Assembly (NCBI GenBank): GCA_002438345.1
Contig: DJUJ01000002.1
Span: forward strand, 9,771-17,797
DNA: 8,027 bases
Reading direction: 5' to 3'
Origin: Paenibacillus sp. UBA6285
GTDB lineage: Bacteria > Bacillota > Bacilli > Paenibacillales > Paenibacillaceae
Each line of letters starts with the position of its first letter. Position 1 is the first letter of the stretch. Below the pieces are notes generated by a model. It worked only from the letters and a program-made list of their open reading frames with translations. It was not told where the DNA came from and searched no databases. This document shows, piece by piece, positions 5,104 to 8,027 of this stretch. Made by a program: the position numbers and the translations under genes.

Positions 5104-5907
5104 ATGCCGGATCCTTTTGTATCGAGATCGCTAGATGAAATCCGATTCTGGTCAAGAATCATGAAAGAACACTCTTTTTTTCTTAAATTAGGGTTTCGTT
5201 GTGAAGACACGCAACTGATTAATGAAGCGAACCATTTCTACGCCACATTCGAAGCCATCGAGAATAGATCCCTCGGATTTACTGTGGATTCTGATCCAGC
5301 AGTAATACGGAAGTTTAATGAGGAAGTTCATAGTGCAGCTTCACATATCTGGGCTTTCAAAAGGAAAATATTAGGATTAATTTTACAATGCAAACTTCCA
5401 GGTGGTACGAATTTCCCTTTATTAGTAGATCATGTCAGTAGGGAAGCCAATTATTTTCGAAATCGACTGGAAGAATTGAATCAAGGTAGGTTAGATCCTT
5501 TACCTGACGCAATTATCAATGAAAATGTCTTCTTTCTACGTATAATGGCGGACCATGCCAAGTTCATTGGACATTTATTGGACCCATCTGAACGTCAACT
5601 CGTTGAACAAGCGAGAAATTTTAGCCATGATTTCGATACTTTGTTATATCAAGCTATTGATCTCAGTTCCATGCGTCCTCAATCCCAAACCAAACCACTG
5701 CTCAGTCAGCAACTTGACGAGAATAAAGTCTCGGTTAAATCCCTCCGCGATTTCAAGAAAACAGCTCGTGATCTTATCGAAGAATGCCGAATAAAAAGTA
5801 TCATCCATCCACTTCTTGCGGATCATGTATTCCGAGAAGCGGAAAGATTCCTCTATATAATTGATGCATTTGAAGCCTCTTTAAATATGAATAAACAAAT
5901 CGTATAG
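5104..5907 (+). CDS. DUF2935 domain protein with two helical repeats
   Basis: This 267-residue, mostly helical cytoplasmic protein has no signal peptide and contains two DUF2935 units, about residues 6-125 and 138-258. Each unit has a paired set of likely metal ligands: E22-H23 with H110xxRE114 in the first, and D150-H151 with H241xxRE245 in the second. The pattern HVxREAxxF occurs in both (HVSREANYF, HVFREAERF). DUF2935 proteins are ferritin-like in plan and common in Bacillales, but the function is not established; metal binding is an inference from these residues. The start at 5104 follows GGGAGG at 5086-5091 with a rather long 12-base gap; no better in-frame start is present. It is divergent from tetR and has its own terminator, so it is probably monocistronic. 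Confidence 0.88.
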   Translation: MPDPFVSRSLDEIRFWSRIMKEHSFFLKLGFRCEDTQLINEANHFYATFEAIENRSLGFTVDSDPAVIRKFNEEVHSAASHIWAFKRKILGLILQCKLPGGTNFPLLVDHVSREANYFRNRLEELNQGRLDPLPDAIINENVFFLRIMADHAKFIGHLLDPSERQLVEQARNFSHDFDTLLYQAIDLSSMRPQSQTKPLLSQQLDENKVSVKSLRDFKKTARDLIEECRIKSIIHPLLADHVFREAERFLYIIDAFEASLNMNKQIV

Positions 5908-5922
5908 CGTTACATATTTAAG

Positions 5923-5981
5923 TGGATAGGACGACTACTTGTATTAATAAATACAGGTTATCGCCCTATCCATCTTTATAT
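5923..5981 (+). terminator. Long hairpin terminator after the DUF2935 gene
   Basis: Two 23-base arms (5923-5945 and 5950-5972) match at 19 positions around a four-base loop; TGGATAGG pairs with CCTATCCA at the base apart from one mismatch inside. The tail CTTTATATTTG is T-rich but interrupted. It begins 15 bases after the stop codon. Confidence 0.75.
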
Positions 5982-6027
5982 TTGACTCCAAACGACTTAT
6001 AAAACTTTTACTACTATTAAAAAATAG

Positions 6028-6056
6028 TTGGTATTTGCGAAGAAACAATTTATAGT
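6028..6056 (+). promoter_or_regulatory. Sigma-A promoter of the mini-ORF/secreted protein unit
   Basis: TTGGTA (6028-6033) and TATAGT (6051-6056) are separated by 17 bp. The predicted start near 6063 leaves about 25 bases before the mini-ORF. The unit starts fresh after the preceding terminator. Confidence 0.68.
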
Positions 6057-6087
6057 AAAACTCAGGAGGAATTAGGAGTATTATGGA

Positions 6088-6141
6088 ATGCAAGATTGCT
6101 ACGAGTTACTAAAAACAATTGATAAGGATGATTGCAAATGA
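6088..6141 (+). CDS. 17-codon mini-ORF coupled to the secreted protein gene
   Basis: The reading frame encodes MQDCYELLKTIDKDDCK. AGGAG (6074-6078) is 9 bases before its ATG, an ideal spacing. Its stop TGA overlaps the ATG of the next gene as ATGA, the usual arrangement for translational coupling. The peptide is acidic, has two cysteines (4 and 16) and no membrane segment. It could be a leader peptide, a coupling device or a real small protein. A competing 9-codon ORF (ATG at 6083) overlaps it in another frame, with AGGAGG at 6064-6069. No homologue is recognised. Confidence 0.45.
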   Translation: MQDCYELLKTIDKDDCK

Positions 6142-6935
6142 AAAGGTTTAGTCAATGTTTTATACTTTGTACTATGGTTTTTGCTTTATTAATGCCATCC
6201 ACTGTGTTTGCTGCTGATAAGAAATTGCTCAATGAGGCAAGTATTACTTTGTCTAGCGATGTTATTCCAGTGGGTGGAACGATTAAAATAAAAGTTCGCT
6301 TACTAGCTGAAATGACCAGTCTTACATATGCAAAATTGACACCTGAAGTTTCTGATGAGTCTATACTTACCGTTGAATTGGATGGATATTCAGATTATAT
6401 TATTACAGGAGTTCAAGAAGGTTCTGCAGAAGTAGTCTTCAACATTCCTGGTTGGACTGAAGAAAGATATCCAATTACCGTTCTATCCAAGGCAGCTTAC
6501 GAAGAAAAGCTGAAAACGCCTCAAGAAGTAATAGATTTCACAACCTATTCTAATCAGATAGCAGCTATTATTAAATATGACGAAATTGCCAGTGAGGCAT
6601 ATGATAAGAACAGAATAGACACAGGTACCAATAGAAAGCAACGCTACACAGCCTTTAATAATGTGATCCTTCCTAATTACACCAAATTAGTAGTAGAAGC
6701 AAAAAAAATTAAAGCACCAAATCCAGAATTACAGGCTTTACATGAAATCTTATTAAAAGCTATAAAAACTCAACTGGAAGCAATAACAATGATGAAAGAG
6801 GGCCTGTACAAAACAAAAATTTCTAGCACCGCTTTTAACGCAGCAAATAAAAAGATGGATGAAGGCGTGAAATATGAAGGACAGTTTGTAGATGGGATCA
6901 ATAAATATCAGAAAAAGTACGGTATCCAGGACTAA
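6138..6935 (+). CDS. Secreted protein: Ig-like N-terminal domain plus helical C-terminal domain, unknown function
   Basis: I do not recognise a named family. The 265-residue product starts with a Sec signal peptide (MKRFSQ, hydrophobic core, VFA cleavage site near residue 25). Residues about 35-117 are strand-rich with ITLSSDVIPVGGTIKIKV, SDESILTVELDG and GSAEVVFNIPG, resembling a bacterial Ig-like (Big-type) domain. Residues about 128-262 are charged and helical, including ELQALHEILLKAIKTQLEAI, and suggest a helical bundle. There is no lipobox, LPXTG or transmembrane segment, so it is probably released or held by wall interactions. The ATG at 6138 is chosen because AAGGA (6124-6128) is 9 bases before it; a TTG two codons earlier would have only a 3-base gap. 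It overlaps the mini-ORF stop and should be translated with it. Confidence 0.8.
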   Translation: MKRFSQCFILCTMVFALLMPSTVFAADKKLLNEASITLSSDVIPVGGTIKIKVRLLAEMTSLTYAKLTPEVSDESILTVELDGYSDYIITGVQEGSAEVVFNIPGWTEERYPITVLSKAAYEEKLKTPQEVIDFTTYSNQIAAIIKYDEIASEAYDKNRIDTGTNRKQRYTAFNNVILPNYTKLVVEAKKIKAPNPELQALHEILLKAIKTQLEAITMMKEGLYKTKISSTAFNAANKKMDEGVKYEGQFVDGINKYQKKYGIQD

Positions 6936-6950
6936 ATTATAATTAAATCC

Positions 6951-6990
6951 AAAAAGCCACACAGAGATTTCTCTGACGTGGCTTTTGATT
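6951..6990. terminator. Bidirectional terminator between convergent genes
   Basis: AAAAGCCAC (6952-6960) pairs with GTGGCTTTT (6977-6985), with an inner CAGAGA/TCTCTG stem. T-rich sequence follows on both strands: CTTTTGATTT on plus and CTTTTTGGATTT on minus. It serves the secreted protein gene and CD3324 copy 2. Confidence 0.87.
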
Positions 6991-6995
6991 TATCA

Positions 6996-7262
6996 TTATT
7001 TTTTTGTATAAACAATCTTCTTAATACTATCCCTCGAAAGGCAATATTCATCTGAAAGCTGGTCAACGGTTGCACCAACAGCAAACCTTAGACAGATCTC
7101 AATGTTTCTAGATCTCAAGTACTTTCTGCTCCCTGACTTTTCGCCCCATTTTACATGTGATTCTTCAGGCTTAGGGATATATACCATACCACCGTTAATA
7201 TATTTCTGAATTTCCTCTAATAATTCTTTTGGGAAAATCGTATCTGCATTTACATATTTCAT
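6996..7262 (-). CDS. CD3324-family small DNA-binding-like protein, copy 2
   Basis: This 88-residue protein differs from copy 1 (1109-1396) at only seven positions: V9I, Q16E, L35S, K50R, A62V, G71D and K77R. It has the same MKYVNAD start, YIPKPEE, KWGEKSGSRKYL and C-terminal helix-turn-helix (about 63-85). Its AAGGAGCAGA ribosome site is also shared with copy 1. A manual count over the coding region gives about 35 mismatches in 258 bases, most of them synonymous. It ends at YTKK, probably the ancestral end of the family, just before a bidirectional terminator. DNA binding is inferred from the helix-turn-helix; no target is known. No clear promoter lies directly upstream; the 190-base gap to hemY contains an inverted repeat. 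Confidence 0.82.
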   Translation of the reverse strand: MKYVNADTIFPKELLEEIQKYINGGMVYIPKPEESHVKWGEKSGSRKYLRSRNIEICLRFAVGATVDQLSDEYCLSRDSIKKIVYTKK

Positions 7263-7304
7263 AATCGCTCTGCTCCTTAAACTTTTTTTATGAGTTTGAA
7301 GGTA

Positions 7305-7408
7305 GCAAAGTCTATTCTAAAAACAACAATGCACAGTGCACTGGCGGTAAATCAAATTTTTATTCGCTCTATACAAACAACCGCCGTTGTTTATAGTCTA
7401 GACTTTGC
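7305..7408. repeat. Imperfect inverted repeat / structured element between hemY and CD3324 copy 2
   Basis: The outer arms GCAAAGTCTA (7305-7314) and TAGACTTTGC (7399-7408) are perfect complements. After a symmetric 6x6 interior loop, AAACAAC (7321-7327) pairs with GTTGTTT (7386-7392). GGCGGT (7343-7348) then pairs with ACCGCC (7380-7385), leaving a side palindrome TGCACAGTGCA (7330-7340). Alternative pairings exist: a second AAACAAC (7375-7381) can pair locally with the same GTTGTTT, and GCTCTAT (7366-7372) can pair with ATAGAGC (7409-7415). It may be a small mobile or repeat element, a structured RNA, or the end of the hemY transcript. No target-site duplication was seen. Confidence 0.6.
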
Positions 7409-7434
7409 ATAGAGCTTATCGCTAATTTTATCAC
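7369..7434 (-). CDS. Possible 21-codon ORF directly after hemY
   Basis: AAAGGAGG (7445-7452) begins two bases after the hemY stop and lies 10 bases before a GTG at 7434. The frame then encodes VIKLAISSMQSLDYKQRRLF plus V and ends inside the inverted repeat. Such a strong ribosome site right after a stop suggests that a further cistron once followed hemY or still does as a small peptide. No homologue is recognised; it may be a remnant. Confidence 0.3.
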   Translation of the reverse strand: MIKLAISSMQSLDYKQRRLFV

Positions 7435-7454
7435 TATTGTCCGCCCTCCTTTGT

Positions 7455-8027
7455 TTAATGTGTAATTACTTGTTCCAAAATGCGCTCAGCTGTCTTCTCT
7501 CCATTTGCAATACAATCGGGAATACCCACACCATAATAAGAACATCCAGCAAGGATTACATTAGGATAATGATCTGCAATCTTCTTCTCTAAGGATACTA
7601 CAATCTCATGATGGCGTATGTGGTAATTTGGCATAACATCATGCCATTGGGTCACATCGTAGGTGACTGGCTGTCCAGTAATCCCAAGACTGGTCTGTAT
7701 ATCTTTCAACGCCACCTTTAATAATTCCTCTTCTGAAAGCTTAATTAAGGACTCATAATGCGGTCCTGAGCTCTTATAAAAGAGTCTGACAAGCAGACGT
7801 TGTTGTCCAGACGTGTGCTCCCACTTGCGACTTGTCCACGTACAAGCATTACAAAGAACATCGTCACTGTTGGCTGTTATGAACCCTGTACCATTCGCTG
7901 GCAGCTGACTGTCAGGGATATCAAATCCTAGATACACACTAATCATAGAGCTGTTAAACAACTGATTGAAATCTTCATTCAGCGCGTCGTCTTGAAGTAA
8001 TGCTTGTGCAGTAGAATGCATCGTTCC
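7455..8027 (-). CDS. hemY: Coproporphyrinogen III oxidase HemY (CgoX), C-terminal part
   Basis: The last 190 codons are visible; the frame runs off the right edge, so the ATG at 8021 is internal rather than the start. The full protein is a FAD-dependent oxidase of about 470 residues that oxidises coproporphyrinogen III to coproporphyrin III in the Gram-positive haem pathway. Recognisable C-terminal features are VLCNACTWTSRKWEH, the conserved region before LLVRLF, and the closing FAD-binding signature ILAGCSYYGVGIPDCIANG (positions near 7480-7540). In Bacillus hemY usually ends a hemE-hemH-hemY operon, which would lie to the right of the window. Its transcript would run into the structured region at 7305-7408; no simple U-tract terminator is present there. 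Confidence 0.9.
   Translation of the reverse strand, partial: GTMHSTAQALLQDDALNEDFNQLFNSSMISVYLGFDIPDSQLPANGTGFITANSDDVLCNACTWTSRKWEHTSGQQRLLVRLFYKSSGPHYESLIKLSEEELLKVALKDIQTSLGITGQPVTYDVTQWHDVMPNYHIRHHEIVVSLEKKIADHYPNVILAGCSYYGVGIPDCIANGEKTAERILEQVITH

Noticed and set aside
4916..5210. Two minus-strand open frames of 76-79 codons upstream of tetR
   Set aside because: They overlap the tetR start and the opposite-strand DUF2935 gene, lack a proper ribosome site and show no recognisable motif.
6132..6137. TTG start two codons before the ATG of the secreted protein
   Set aside because: The ribosome site would be only 3 bases away; the ATG at 6138 has a 9-base gap and the ATGA overlap.
1109..7262. 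The two CD3324 copies as ends of a composite mobile element
   Set aside because: They are in direct orientation, without flanking repeats or any transposase or recombinase gene between them.

Overview
The window is about 8 kb of AT-rich chromosomal DNA from a Gram-positive, endospore-forming member of the Bacillales. The family is inferred, not proven. The signs are a SleB-type cortex-lytic hydrolase, a Gram-positive HemY-type porphyrinogen oxidase, a YdhK-like lipoprotein, a DUF2935 protein, strong GGAGG ribosome binding sites and a T-box leader RNA. No transposase, integrase, phage structural gene or CRISPR array is visible.

Layout, left to right. At 1-263 (minus) lies the 5' part of a ydhK-like lipoprotein gene that appears frameshifted. 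At 440-1081 (plus) is a secreted SleB-family hydrolase. At 1109-1396 (minus) is a small CD3324-family protein whose 3' end runs through the hydrolase terminator. At 1441-1921 (minus) is a complete transcription unit: a sigma-A promoter, a phenylalanine-type T-box leader with its terminator, a tRNA-Phe(GAA) gene and a final hairpin, with no aminoacyl-tRNA synthetase. At 1953-2989 (minus) are two tandem paralogous GNAT acetyltransferases. At 3169-4185 (minus) is a zinc-dependent MDR dehydrogenase, preceded at 4332-4937 (minus) by a TetR-family regulator. At 5104-5907 (plus) is a two-repeat DUF2935 protein. At 6028-6935 (plus) are a promoter, a 17-codon mini-ORF and a translationally coupled secreted protein of unknown function. 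At 6996-7262 (minus) is a second CD3324-family copy. At 7300-7454 is a structured non-coding stretch. At 7455-8027 (minus) is the C-terminal part of hemY, cut by the window edge.

Most genes are short, independent units bounded by their own hairpins rather than one pathway. The most striking element is the phenylalanine T-box that directly precedes tRNA-Phe. Its UUC specifier matches the GAA anticodon and its UGGU bulge matches the tRNA's A discriminator, so the tRNA encoded downstream could be the ligand that controls its own transcription. The second theme is the pair of 92%-identical CD3324 proteins, 5.6 kb apart. Each is convergent with a gene for a secreted protein and ends at or inside that gene's terminator.
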